From assembly GCA_007745635.1 (NCBI GenBank), contig CP036272.1:1251700-1315699 (forward strand): DNA of 64,000 bases, given 5' to 3'. The notes below the pieces were generated by a model. That model saw only the letters and a list, made by a program, of their open reading frames with translations, was not told where the DNA came from and did not search any database. Shown here piece by piece: positions 53,280 through 62,995 of this stretch (positions are counted from its first letter, which is position 1; each line of letters starts with the position of its first letter). The stretch is from Stieleria bergensis. GTDB lineage: Bacteria > Planctomycetota > Planctomycetia > Pirellulales > Pirellulaceae. Both the position numbers and the translations under genes were made by a program.

Positions 53280-53330
53280 TGTTTGCGATCGTCGTTCAGC
53301 GTTTGGCCAGTTAAGCAATCGGAATTCCCT

Positions 53331-54326
53331 GTGGCCGAACATCCTTTCTTTGATCCCGAAGTCGCACAGCGATTGGCGGTAACCCCGTTGGTCGCTCGTG
53401 GCAGTAAATTGGGAACCGTCTCGGGACGCCATCAAAGCCCCCATCGTGGCTCAAGTGTCGAGTTTGCGCAGTATCGACGTTACCAACCTGGCGACGACCT
53501 GAGGCGTTTGGATTGGCGTGCCTACGGTCGCAGCGAGCGATATTACGTCAAGGAGTTTGATGCGGATACAAACTTGCGTTTAGTGTTGGTGGTCGATAGC
53601 AGCGGTTCGATGGGCTATTCCAATCGATTGTTGTTAACCCAGCAGATCGCGTCGACGCTGGCGTTCATGGCCGTCGCTCAAGGTGACGCGGCGGGGCTTT
53701 TGACGACCAACCAGCCCCGTCAGCAAACGCGAACCGAGTCGCCGGCTGCGGACAGCATGCAGGGCTTTAATTTCCTGCCGCCGCGCCGGGCTGCTGATCA
53801 AGTTTCGATTCTGTTTGACCGTCTGGCTCAATTGAAGCCCAGTGGTGAATCGAATGTTCCCGCCGCGCTGCATCATTTGGCTCAGACCGTCCGCCAGCGA
53901 GCAATGGTGGTGATCATTAGCGACTTGTTGTTCCCCCCACAGGCAATGCGTCCAGCGCTGGAGCATCTTGGGCATTCCAAGCATGATGTGGTGCTCTTGC
54001 AGTTAGCGGATCCTGAAGAGCTGCAGCCCCGTTGGAATCGACCGGTCCGCCTGCTGGATATGGAGAATGATCAGACCTATTCTGTCGATCCAGATCAAGT
54101 CGCTCACGATTACCGGCAAGCTTACGATCATCATCTGCAACAGCTCCGCGACATCGCTGCAGACACCGGGATAGATTACCAGTTGATGGTCCAAGATCAG
54201 TCGTTGGAAGAATTGCTGTCGACCTTGTTGGCCAAGCGAGCCTCGGCAGGCGGCGCCAGCGTCGGGCCCGCTGGTCCCGCCAGTGGTCCCGCCAGTGGTC
54301 CCGCCGATCGCGGCAAGGAGTTTTGA
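53331..54326 (+). CDS. DUF58 protein with vWA fold
   Basis: A 331-residue DUF58 protein. It shows the characteristic YQPGDDLRRLDWRAYGRSERYYVKEFD block and a vWA-type MIDAS (VVDSSGSMGYS, DxSxS). No membrane segment is visible. DUF58 proteins are standard partners of MoxR ATPases. The last 20 residues are a GPAS/GPAD repeat encoded by a 12-bp tandem repeat (54265-54305). I chose the GTG at 53331, which has GGA upstream; a TTG at 53283 would add 16 residues. The stop overlaps the next start by one base. Confidence 0.88.
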   Translation: MAEHPFFDPEVAQRLAVTPLVARGSKLGTVSGRHQSPHRGSSVEFAQYRRYQPGDDLRRLDWRAYGRSERYYVKEFDADTNLRLVLVVDSSGSMGYSNRLLLTQQIASTLAFMAVAQGDAAGLLTTNQPRQQTRTESPAADSMQGFNFLPPRRAADQVSILFDRLAQLKPSGESNVPAALHHLAQTVRQRAMVVIISDLLFPPQAMRPALEHLGHSKHDVVLLQLADPEELQPRWNRPVRLLDMENDQTYSVDPDQVAHDYRQAYDHHLQQLRDIAADTGIDYQLMVQDQSLEELLSTLLAKRASAGGASVGPAGPASGPASGPADRGKEF

Positions 54327-56359
54327 TGAACTTCTTGCATCCGCAATACTGGTGGTTGATGCCATTGGTGTTGTTGCCAATCGTGATTCATTTGATCCAT
54401 CGTCGGCGGCATCGCGAGCTGCCTTGGGCGGCAACCATGTTTCTTCAGCAACCGGGCGAGAATCGCCGCGGGCGTGCTCGATTGAAACGCTGGCTGATCT
54501 TGGCTGCCCGAGTGGTGGTTGTTGCGGCGATTGTCCTGTCACTGTTACGGCCGATGCTGGGCGGCAGGCTGGGGAACCTGGCCGGGCAATTTGGCAATCA
54601 GCGCACCGTGATTCTATTGCTCGATCGATCGGCGTCCATGCAGCGCAAAACGGCGTCCGGCGTTTCACTGCAAACGCTGCTGTTACAGCAAGTTGATGAA
54701 ACACTGCAGATCGTCCAGCCAGCGCGTCGTGTGGTGATTGGCAGCGGTTTGGCCGAACCCCTTGAAATGTCCGTCGACGCAACACTGTTGCGGTCGCCGC
54801 TGAACGATCCCAGCGACTCCGCGGCAACACTGCCGGATCTGGTCTCGCGGGCGCTTCAATACATTTCAACCAACGAGCTTTCACAGGCCGAGTTATGGAT
54901 TTGCAGCGATAACAGCCAAGCGGCGTGGCAGCTTGATTCGCCTGCCTGGCAAGCGATCAAGGAAAGCGTTCAAGCATCGACCGCTGACCTGAAAGTCGAA
55001 CAGTTTGTCGTTGATGATTCCGCACTTGATCCCGGTGTGAATCGTTCCATTGAAGTCCAGTCATTGCGCCAAGTCAGTCTGCCTGCCGCGCATGAACAAG
55101 CGACCTCAAAAAATCAGCTCGTCATGTCGCTGCGAGTCATTCAGGATCAGCCTCCAGATCAAAGTCAGTCAGAGTCCGTTGAGGTTCAGGTCAACGTCGG
55201 CGAAGTCACGCATTTGGTTCAAGTGCCGATTCAAGGTGTTGTCAACCAACAAACGAATGTGCGAGTTCCCTTGGGCGACGATGATCAGCAGCGGTTCGGT
55301 TGGGTGGCTTTGCCGCCTGATTCCAACCCAGCAGACAATCGGTGGTATTTTGTCAGCACACCTGCCGATGCGATCAGGTTGGGCTTGGTGATGCAGGCCA
55401 GCAGTGATGCGCTTTGGGGTGCCGCCGATGTTTTAGGCACGGTGGCATTTGAAAGTGATGAACTGGATGATGAAGCGTTGGCAGACTTGGGAGTTCTGTT
55501 GTGGCAGGGAGACTTGCCAGGTGTGGATGATCAGCGGCAGATCGACGCGTTTTTACAACGTGGCGGTCAGGTTGTTTTCTTCCCGCCTGCGACGTTGCAA
55601 ACGGCAACACAAACGAACGAGTTTCAATCGGTGCGATGGAACGCTTGGCAGCGAGACCAAGAGCGGTCAGGGCAGTGGGGGCCGCTGGAGTTTGCCTATC
55701 GCTCAAACTGCTCCATCGCGGGGGAATTGGTTGCCGAAGCCGTCGATGAAGCGACCGGAGAAGCCCTGATCGGCAGTCGGCAGGTGGGACGTGGCAAGGC
55801 CTGGTTCTGCGGCGCCGACGTGACCGATCGCAATAGCCAGTGGGTCAATCAAGGAGCCGCGTTGTTTTATCTGTTGCATCAAGTCACTCGCGCCGCGACA
55901 GAGATGCCCAATCAAACGCGACAGCAAACCGCTGGAAAGGTTCGTGGACTCTCTGGAGACATGGATGCGTCTTTCGTGACCCAGTTGTGCGGTGATTCTC
56001 AGTTTGCCAGTCGCGCCTTTGGCGATCATGCAGGGGTGTATCAAGTGGAGCTTGAATCAGCCGACTCAGATGAGTGGGTTGCCGTCAATCGGCCCGCTGC
56101 TGATGCACTGGCAAAGGACTACGGGGACAGTGATTTTACAAAAGCCTTTCCAGATTGGGATTGGAATCGAAACACGATTCAATCCAGTGTCGGTCCAGGA
56201 TCGGGGCTTCTGCAGGAGGTCTGGTCAGCCATTTGGATGTTGGTGATCGTGGGACTCATCGTCGAGGCCTGTTTGTCATTGCAGGGTGGCATGGCAAAGC
56301 CCAAAGCGATGGCATTGAGTTCCCGGACGACTCCAGTGGATCAAGGAGGCCGTTCATGA
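54326..56359 (+). CDS. BatA-N/vWA membrane protein
   Basis: A 677-residue protein. The start NFLHPQYWWLMPLVLLPIVIHL with LPWAATMFLQ is the aerotolerance-regulator N-terminal (BatA) domain with two membrane segments. A vWA domain begins at about residue 92 (VILLLDRSASM, MIDAS DxSxS). Beyond it are beta-rich segments and a GATase-like fold (about 355-500: LGVLLWQGDLPGVDDQRQ). A C-terminal membrane segment near 640-658 follows. It overlaps the previous stop by one base and has AAGGAG directly upstream. It probably works with the MoxR ATPase on an envelope process. Confidence 0.85.
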   Translation: MNFLHPQYWWLMPLVLLPIVIHLIHRRRHRELPWAATMFLQQPGENRRGRARLKRWLILAARVVVVAAIVLSLLRPMLGGRLGNLAGQFGNQRTVILLLDRSASMQRKTASGVSLQTLLLQQVDETLQIVQPARRVVIGSGLAEPLEMSVDATLLRSPLNDPSDSAATLPDLVSRALQYISTNELSQAELWICSDNSQAAWQLDSPAWQAIKESVQASTADLKVEQFVVDDSALDPGVNRSIEVQSLRQVSLPAAHEQATSKNQLVMSLRVIQDQPPDQSQSESVEVQVNVGEVTHLVQVPIQGVVNQQTNVRVPLGDDDQQRFGWVALPPDSNPADNRWYFVSTPADAIRLGLVMQASSDALWGAADVLGTVAFESDELDDEALADLGVLLWQGDLPGVDDQRQIDAFLQRGGQVVFFPPATLQTATQTNEFQSVRWNAWQRDQERSGQWGPLEFAYRSNCSIAGELVAEAVDEATGEALIGSRQVGRGKAWFCGADVTDRNSQWVNQGAALFYLLHQVTRAATEMPNQTRQQTAGKVRGLSGDMDASFVTQLCGDSQFASRAFGDHAGVYQVELESADSDEWVAVNRPAADALAKDYGDSDFTKAFPDWDWNRNTIQSSVGPGSGLLQEVWSAIWMLVIVGLIVEACLSLQGGMAKPKAMALSSRTTPVDQGGRS

Positions 56360-58557
56360 TGGCTTTGTTGAGCATCGTGGCGATGGGAGCGGTCATCCTA
56401 TTGTCTGTCACCATTTGGCAGCGCAGTGGCCGCCGTCGACGGGTGGCGATTGTCGAGGCCGCACGCGTCTTGATTGTCGCGGTGGTGTTGTTTTTTGCGT
56501 GGCAGCCAGAGTCGCTGGTTCCCGTGAGGCAAAACCAGCAGCGCGACCTGGTCATTTTGGTCGATCAAACGGACAGCATGCAAACATCCGATGCCCTAGG
56601 CAACCAACAACGCGAACGACTGTCCCGCTTGTCCGCAGCGAATGCGCTGATGGAATCTGCAGCCTGGGATGATCTGGATTCGCGCATCAGGCGAAGGGTC
56701 ATTCCGTTTGGAGACCAGGACGGCGGACGCTCTGATTTAGCGTTGGCAATGCGGCAGGCATGCGCTGATCATCCAGATTCGCTGGCCATGGTCATGGTTT
56801 CCGATGGGCAGTGGAATCGGGGACGGTCACCCATTGATCAAGTGCTGCAGGACTCGCTGCAGTTCGCTGATGCGTGGCAGATGCACACCGTCAGCGTTGG
56901 AAGTGAGCAGCGCTTGCCAGACATTCAGTTGATGCAAACTCAGATCCCAGCCTTTGCAGTCGTCGATCGTTCGATTGGGATCCCGATCTCCCTGCGCAAT
57001 CGCTTCTCAACAACGCAGTCAATCAGCGTGCGGTTATTGGCTGAAGACGAACAAGGCGGTGTGACGGAAGTGGCGACGCAAGCGGTTCAAGTGTCTGCCA
57101 ATGGTCGCTACGATGGTCGCCTGCAGTGGCAATCTTCCCAAGCGGGGACCTATCAATTGACGGTTGATGTTCCAGAGTTGCCCGGTGAAAGTGATCCCAA
57201 TAACAACCAGTTCAGCCGACAGGTTGTTGTGCGGCCGGAGGCGTTAAAGGTATTGGTGATCGAGAGTCGCCCACGCTGGGAGTTTCGGTATCTTCGCAAT
57301 GCTTTGATTCGTGATCCAGGCATCGATGTTCAGTGTCTGTTGTATCAGCCGGATCTAAAAGGGCAGGGTGGTGGCGGCAAAGACTATATCGAACAGTTTC
57401 CACAGGTCGCCGAGCAGCTGGCTGGCTTTGATGTGATCTTCGTGGGAGACGTGCCACTGCAGACGTCTGCCGATGGACAGAAAGGCCTGAGCGTCAAACA
57501 GGCCGAACAGCTCGCTGATTTGGTTCGACAACAAGCTTGTGGTCTGGTTTTGATGCCGGGACCGCGCGGGTTGCAGCAGTCGTTGCAGGGATCGGCGTTG
57601 GCAGCGCTCTTTCCTGTTGAAATGGATGTCGCGCGTCCCAAAGGCAGCGGTGCTGAACAACCAGGGGCATTCGTCTTGTCGCGAGCCGGTCGGGAGAGTC
57701 TGTTGACTCAGTTGTCCGCTGATCCAAAAGACAATTGGTCCGTTTGGGAGTCCTTGCCAGGGTTCTACTGGCATGCCGCTGCACTGAGAGCCAAGCCCGG
57801 CAGTCAGGTGCTGGCGGTGCATGCAGATAAGGTGAATTCGTTCGGCAGGGTGCCTTTGCTGGCGACTCGGTCGGCAGGCGCGGGTAAGGTGCTCTACATG
57901 GGAACCGATTCGGCCTGGCGATGGCGGATGGGGGTGGAAGACAAGTACCATTATCGATTTTGGGGACAGGTAATTCGCTGGATGGCCTATCAGCGAAACA
58001 TGGTCGTTGGACAACGGATGAGGTTATCGTATCAACCGGAGGAGCCAGATGCGGGAGTCCCCGTCGCTTTTCGAGCCAGCATCATGACGGTCGACGGGCA
58101 ACCGCTGCAAGAACCGACCGTCGAGCTGATTGCTCAGTCAAGCGACGGCGGCGAGCTGCGGTTTCAGTTGCAATCAGCCGACCAAGGTTGGGGCGTTTAC
58201 AATGGAGACTTTGCCTTTCCGAAAGCCGGACGCTGGACGGTCCGATTACAAACGCCCCCCGGGCAGCCTCCAGCAGCCAAACCGCTGGAAACAGAGATTG
58301 TGGTCAATGAACTGGCCGCTGACGGAATCGGTGAACCCGCCCGGCGCGATATCATGAACGAGATCGCACGGGTCGGTGGCGGGCAGAGTTTTGAAATCAC
58401 GGACGCTGCCGGTCTGGTTGCCACGGCAAATCAAGCTCTGGCCAGTGATCAGCAGATCAAACGCATCCAGTGGTGGAATCACCCGGCTGTGATGTTAACC
58501 TTGATCGCCGGCCTCTCCTTGTTTTGGGTTGGCCGGAAATGGGCGGGAGCCATTTGA
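56356..58557 (+). CDS. membrane protein with vWA-like and GATase-like parts
   Basis: A 733-residue protein with two N-terminal membrane segments, then a vWA-like domain whose MIDAS reads DQTDS (Thr in the place of the middle Ser), a beta-sandwich region, and a glutamine-amidotransferase-like segment (VLVIESRPRWEFRYL ... LVLMPGPRG). It ends in a C-terminal membrane helix (LTLIAGLSLFWVGRKW). It starts four bases inside the preceding gene (ATGA overlap) with AAGGAGG upstream, so it is strongly coupled. The role is unknown; similar paralogue pairs occur in MoxR operons. Confidence 0.83.
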   Translation: MMALLSIVAMGAVILLSVTIWQRSGRRRRVAIVEAARVLIVAVVLFFAWQPESLVPVRQNQQRDLVILVDQTDSMQTSDALGNQQRERLSRLSAANALMESAAWDDLDSRIRRRVIPFGDQDGGRSDLALAMRQACADHPDSLAMVMVSDGQWNRGRSPIDQVLQDSLQFADAWQMHTVSVGSEQRLPDIQLMQTQIPAFAVVDRSIGIPISLRNRFSTTQSISVRLLAEDEQGGVTEVATQAVQVSANGRYDGRLQWQSSQAGTYQLTVDVPELPGESDPNNNQFSRQVVVRPEALKVLVIESRPRWEFRYLRNALIRDPGIDVQCLLYQPDLKGQGGGGKDYIEQFPQVAEQLAGFDVIFVGDVPLQTSADGQKGLSVKQAEQLADLVRQQACGLVLMPGPRGLQQSLQGSALAALFPVEMDVARPKGSGAEQPGAFVLSRAGRESLLTQLSADPKDNWSVWESLPGFYWHAAALRAKPGSQVLAVHADKVNSFGRVPLLATRSAGAGKVLYMGTDSAWRWRMGVEDKYHYRFWGQVIRWMAYQRNMVVGQRMRLSYQPEEPDAGVPVAFRASIMTVDGQPLQEPTVELIAQSSDGGELRFQLQSADQGWGVYNGDFAFPKAGRWTVRLQTPPGQPPAAKPLETEIVVNELAADGIGEPARRDIMNEIARVGGGQSFEITDAAGLVATANQALASDQQIKRIQWWNHPAVMLTLIAGLSLFWVGRKWAGAI

Positions 58558-58561
58558 CCTG

Positions 58562-61500
58562 ATGAATCCACAACGCATCGAATCGATTGAGATCCCGGAA
58601 CGCTTAGCGGAATTGCTGAGCCGATTCGGTCGTGCGCAATGGCGCGGTCTGATCAAGCGACGCTTGGCGATGGGAGTCCTTCTCATCTGGGCTGTCTTTA
58701 TGGCGTGCTGTGTGGTGGAGCGTTTGCAGGCGATCCCTGCGCTGGTTCGCGCAGTGATCCTGATCGGCATCGTGTGTGTGGCCCTGTTTCAGTTGCTGCA
58801 GATTTTGATCTGGCCACTACGGCATCGTGGTTTGATGGCGTTGGCCAGTCGGTTCGCTCAGGACCAACACGACAGCCAGCACGCCGATTTTGCTGATCGA
58901 CTTTTCGGCGCGATTGAACTTTCGCAGAATCCACGTGAACTCGCACGATCGAAAGACCTCTGCCAGGCTTCGCTGCATCGGTTAGATCAACAAGCGGGGC
59001 CACTCGATGACCGGCTGTTTGATGATTCCAGCCCGTCGATCTGGCGCCGAGGTCTGGTGGCGTTTTTGCTGGGCAGCTTGCTCTGCATTGCTGCGATGCC
59101 AGCGGCTTGTTGGAACACGACGCAGCGAGTGTTGCTGCCGTGGCACTCCATTGAACGATACACGTTTGTCGCCAAGCCATCTTTGCCTGCGATTGTGCAT
59201 GTGCCAGTCGGTGAAACAAGTTCTTGGTCATTGCAATTGCCCAGCGGCGGACGCTGGATTCCCGCCACGGCAACCCTGGCCGGGGAAGATTGGAGCCAAT
59301 CAGCGGAGCTTGTAACTGGTGGCGATGAACAGCTTGCAGGGCGTTATCCATTTGAAATCCCCGGTCTTCAGCAGCCCAGTGAGTTAACCGTTCGGGTCGG
59401 TGACCTGCAGATCACGCAGCGTTTTTCCCCTGCGTCTCGGCCTGTTTTGAAGTCGCTGGACGCGGAGGTCTGCTTGCCAAACTATCTGCAGTTGGCCGAT
59501 CAAGATCCTTGCCTGAAAACCACGATCGATGATGGGGTGTTTGCGTTGGTTAAAGGGGCCAGTGCCAGTGTGCTGGCGACCTTTTCGAAGCCTCTCTCGC
59601 ATGCCACTGTCAATGGAAAAACCATTGCAGTGACGGGGGATCGGCTGGAGATCCCCGTCGACGGGCAGGATGAGATCTTGGTGGATTGGGTCGATGAGCT
59701 GGGAATCGCTGTTGCTGAGCCGTTGTTGATCACGGTGGACCGGTTCGATGATCGCTTGCCTGCATTACAGGTCACACACGATCCTATCGACCAGCGCGTG
59801 CTGGATTCTCAGCCCTTGGAGTTTCGGTTGCTGGCGGAAGACGATTTTCGTGTGCGTGAAGTCACCTTGCACTGGCGCAGTGCCGACCAGAAAGGACAGC
59901 GCGTGCTTGGTCCCGCGCAGCGTTTGACGGTGACTTCTTTATCCAATGACCAGCCTGTCCGATTGCCTCTTCAGGCGGTCTTTCAAGCTTCAGCAATGCA
60001 TGCACCCAACGGGCTGGTGGAATTGCAGTTTTCGATCGCTGATGACCATCCGGAACATCACCCGGTCTTCAGTCAACCGATTGAGTTGCAGGTGTTGTCG
60101 GCAAACGATCATGCGATCTGGCTTTCCAACCAGCTTGAACGTTGGCAGCAGTCGGCGTTAGATTTGCGTGATCAAGAGCTACAGTTGTTTCAACGGAATC
60201 AAACCTTATACAGTCAGCCAGCCGATCGGCGTGATGCAGATTGGGCAGAACAGGTTTTTCGCCAGGCTCGCGAAGAAACCATCAATGCGCGCCAATTGCG
60301 ACAGGTCGCTGCCGAAGGAAAACGTTTGCTGCAGATGGCGGCTCGCAATCAACGTGTTGAGGTTCAGGAACTTGAGACGTTGGCGACCAGCGTGAGTGCA
60401 TTGAGCAAGATGGCCAATCAGCAAATGCCCGAGGTGAGCAAACTGTTGAAACAGGCTGCGGACCTTGCCGATGCGAGTCTGGCAGCGGCGATGTTGCCCG
60501 CAGCCGACCCGTCTGCGGACGCTGACATTGCCAAAGACCGCACGAAACCGGGAGACACGGATAACGAGTCGCCGTTTCAAGCTGCTGCGGACACGGAAAC
60601 CACCCAAGGTGATCTCAAGCCGGGGCAGGGCAGTGCAGAGACAAATGCAAATGCAGAGACCAATGCAACCGCTTCGTCTAGCGACGGTTCCAAGCCTCGT
60701 TTAGGGCTGCTAAGCACCAACGTCGTTGACACCTCCGGACGCAAAGTCAAACCGACCGCCCCAAGCAAGGCGGAGGGGCAGCAGCAAGTGGACCAGGCCT
60801 TGGCCGAAGCGATCGAGCGGCACACGGAACTGGTCGCACAGTTCGACGAGGTCGCTGATCAGTTGAAGGCCTTGTTGGGCAATCTGGAAGACAGCACGCT
60901 GGTTAAACGTTTAAAGTCCGTCAGTCGAATGCAGAATCGCTTGTCGGTTCAGCTAAGTCATCAGATGGAACGGCGCTTCGCCCAGCCAGCTGACCAGAGC
61001 GATGCAGAGGTGGAGCCGTTGGTTCAGCAGGTTGCTGAAGCGTCTAGGAAAGTCGGTTTGGTGATGGATGATCTGGATGCTTTTTGTGAACGTCGCGACG
61101 TGCCTCATTTCGCCCATGTGTTGGCTGAAATGAAAGCATCATTGGTGACGCAAAAGTTATCTCAGTTAGAAAAGGACGTGGTTGATCGTCCTGGACTGGC
61201 ATTCAGTGCAGCCGAATACTGGGCGGATACCCTCGATCGCTGGGCCGATGATCTGGTGCTGCCTGGCGAGCAACAAGAGCCGTCCAACAGCACCCTCAAG
61301 AATCCCAAGTCGCTCTCGCCAAAGATCCTCTTGGAACTGATGCGAATCTTAGAATCCGAAGTCAACTTGCGGACTCAGACTCGCATCGCCCAGCAAGGCA
61401 AGCAAGCCATGGAGCCCAACGATTACATGGCTGAGGCGATACGGTTAAGCGAAACGCAAGACTTGTTGCGAGATCGAATGGACGTCGTCATCGATACCTT

Positions 61501-61927
61501 GATCGCCGTCCCTGAAGGTCAAGTACATTTTCGCGGCGAAATCGATCTGCTGGGGTTTGCTTCGGACGCGATGGTTGACGCGACAAAGACGTTGGTACAG
61601 CCAGAAACTGGGCCGCCCGCTATCGCCGCGCAAACCGAGGCCATTGAACTCTTGTTGCGAAGCAATAAAGTCAATCCGGACACCAGTGGCAACAGTCGCC
61701 AGGGCAGTCAAGGTGGAACGACCGATCAGGCTGCATTGACCTTGTTAGCTGAAGGCTTGAACGAGAAAGCCATGCAACGTGATTCGGAGACACTGCTGTC
61801 AACGGGCGGGCAGAATCATCGCGTGCCGCAAGTGATTCAGTTCGGGCTGCAAGAGTACTATCAGCGGCTTGATCAGCGCCGGCGTCCGGAGCCTTCGTCG
61901 CCGTCCAATCAGGAGGCGTCGCAATGA
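58562..61927 (+). CDS. giant membrane/coiled-coil protein of the MoxR operon
   Basis: A 1,121-residue protein. Three membrane segments lie at about 35-55, 61-83 and 162-182, followed by a long exported region with Ig-like beta-rich segments (about 190-500). Next is a helical coiled-coil region rich in Gln/Ala/Arg (about 500-640), an Ala/Asp/Thr/Pro-rich linker (about 640-720) and more coiled-coil to the end. The layout resembles DUF4175-type membrane proteins, though I cannot be sure. It starts four bases after the previous stop. Given its size it may be the scaffold or substrate of the MoxR/vWA partners. Confidence 0.7.
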   Translation: MNPQRIESIEIPERLAELLSRFGRAQWRGLIKRRLAMGVLLIWAVFMACCVVERLQAIPALVRAVILIGIVCVALFQLLQILIWPLRHRGLMALASRFAQDQHDSQHADFADRLFGAIELSQNPRELARSKDLCQASLHRLDQQAGPLDDRLFDDSSPSIWRRGLVAFLLGSLLCIAAMPAACWNTTQRVLLPWHSIERYTFVAKPSLPAIVHVPVGETSSWSLQLPSGGRWIPATATLAGEDWSQSAELVTGGDEQLAGRYPFEIPGLQQPSELTVRVGDLQITQRFSPASRPVLKSLDAEVCLPNYLQLADQDPCLKTTIDDGVFALVKGASASVLATFSKPLSHATVNGKTIAVTGDRLEIPVDGQDEILVDWVDELGIAVAEPLLITVDRFDDRLPALQVTHDPIDQRVLDSQPLEFRLLAEDDFRVREVTLHWRSADQKGQRVLGPAQRLTVTSLSNDQPVRLPLQAVFQASAMHAPNGLVELQFSIADDHPEHHPVFSQPIELQVLSANDHAIWLSNQLERWQQSALDLRDQELQLFQRNQTLYSQPADRRDADWAEQVFRQAREETINARQLRQVAAEGKRLLQMAARNQRVEVQELETLATSVSALSKMANQQMPEVSKLLKQAADLADASLAAAMLPAADPSADADIAKDRTKPGDTDNESPFQAAADTETTQGDLKPGQGSAETNANAETNATASSSDGSKPRLGLLSTNVVDTSGRKVKPTAPSKAEGQQQVDQALAEAIERHTELVAQFDEVADQLKALLGNLEDSTLVKRLKSVSRMQNRLSVQLSHQMERRFAQPADQSDAEVEPLVQQVAEASRKVGLVMDDLDAFCERRDVPHFAHVLAEMKASLVTQKLSQLEKDVVDRPGLAFSAAEYWADTLDRWADDLVLPGEQQEPSNSTLKNPKSLSPKILLELMRILESEVNLRTQTRIAQQGKQAMEPNDYMAEAIRLSETQDLLRDRMDVVIDTLIAVPEGQVHFRGEIDLLGFASDAMVDATKTLVQPETGPPAIAAQTEAIELLLRSNKVNPDTSGNSRQGSQGGTTDQAALTLLAEGLNEKAMQRDSETLLSTGGQNHRVPQVIQFGLQEYYQRLDQRRRPEPSSPSNQEASQ

Positions 61928-62991
61928 TCTCACGTCGAAATGCGTTGGCGCTGCTCGCTGGCACACCGCTGGCAGGGCTGTCATCCGTTCAGGCTCAGCC
62001 GCCTACCGGTGATGCGCCCTTGACGGATCGAGGTTACATTGGCAGTGCGGTGTCGCGCGACGTTCAGCAAATGTACAAAAAGGGCTTGGCTTTCCTGCAA
62101 GCGACACAAGATGCGCGTGGCACTTGGCCAGCTGGTGAAGGTGCGGGGGCGGGCACGACCGGTCTGGCCCTGTTGGCTTGTCTAGCATCCGGAGTGGACC
62201 CTAATTTTGGTCCCTTTCGACAAGTGATTCGCAAAGGGCTGCGGCACCTGATTGACGTGCAGTCACTGGTGACCGGGTACATCGGTCCAAGCATGTACCA
62301 TCACGGCTTTGCACTGCTGGCATTGTGTGAAGCGATGGGCAGCGTCGATGACACGCTGGTGTTTGATGCTGACGATCCGCAAGAAAAACGTTCGTTGGCG
62401 CAAACGGTTGAGCTCGCGGTGCGGGCAGCGCTGACGGCTCAGAAACGCAATCGACATCGGGCTTGGCGTTATTCACCAGGAGCCAATGACGCCGATACCT
62501 CGGTCTCTGGCGCCGTGATGATGGGACTGTTGGCGGCCAGGAATGCCGGCGTCGAAGTGCCCGATCAAAACATTGATCAAGCGCTGCAATACTTTGTATC
62601 GATGACCGCCGAAGATGGCACTGTAGGGTACGTTGAATCCGGCGCCAGTGGTGGAGAGTCGATCGCTCGTAGCAGTCTCACTCACCTGGTCTTGGCACTG
62701 GCAAAACGGAGTGATCTTGCCGCCTATCAGGCGACTCTTGATTATCTGTTGGCGAACTTGGAAACCGAGCCGAGTTGGCCCGAGTATGCTCGTTACTATC
62801 AAGCACAGGCGTTGTTTCAAAGTGCTCCCAAGCAATGGAGCCAATGGAACCGCACACTGATTGCAAAGTCCTTGAAACTGCAACGACCCGATGGCAGTTT
62901 TCCTGGAGAGGTGGGTGTCACCAATAGCACCTCCATGTCTTTATTGGCCTTGGCATTGAACTTTCGTTTCTTACCCATCTATGAGCGATAG
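61924..62991 (+). CDS. exported toroid protein, prenyltransferase/squalene-cyclase-like repeats
   Basis: A 355-residue protein with a Tat-like start (SRRNALALLAGTPLAGLSS) and an alpha/alpha-toroid fold built from repeats such as GLAFLQATQDARGTW, GLRHLIDVQSLVTGYIG and ALQYFVSMTAEDGTVGY. The central DADTSVSGAVMMGLLAARNAG is typical of a planctomycete family of toroid proteins. The DxDDT catalytic motif of squalene cyclases is not present in the expected form, so it is probably a binding module, not a cyclase. It overlaps the previous gene by four bases (ATGA). Confidence 0.8.
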   Translation: MISRRNALALLAGTPLAGLSSVQAQPPTGDAPLTDRGYIGSAVSRDVQQMYKKGLAFLQATQDARGTWPAGEGAGAGTTGLALLACLASGVDPNFGPFRQVIRKGLRHLIDVQSLVTGYIGPSMYHHGFALLALCEAMGSVDDTLVFDADDPQEKRSLAQTVELAVRAALTAQKRNRHRAWRYSPGANDADTSVSGAVMMGLLAARNAGVEVPDQNIDQALQYFVSMTAEDGTVGYVESGASGGESIARSSLTHLVLALAKRSDLAAYQATLDYLLANLETEPSWPEYARYYQAQALFQSAPKQWSQWNRTLIAKSLKLQRPDGSFPGEVGVTNSTSMSLLALALNFRFLPIYER

Positions 62992-62995
62992 GACG

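Noticed and set aside
62365-62376. DADD in the toroid protein as a squalene-cyclase acid motif
   Set aside because: It lies in a loop before PQEKR and not in the usual DxDDTA context; the family-like site reads DADTS.
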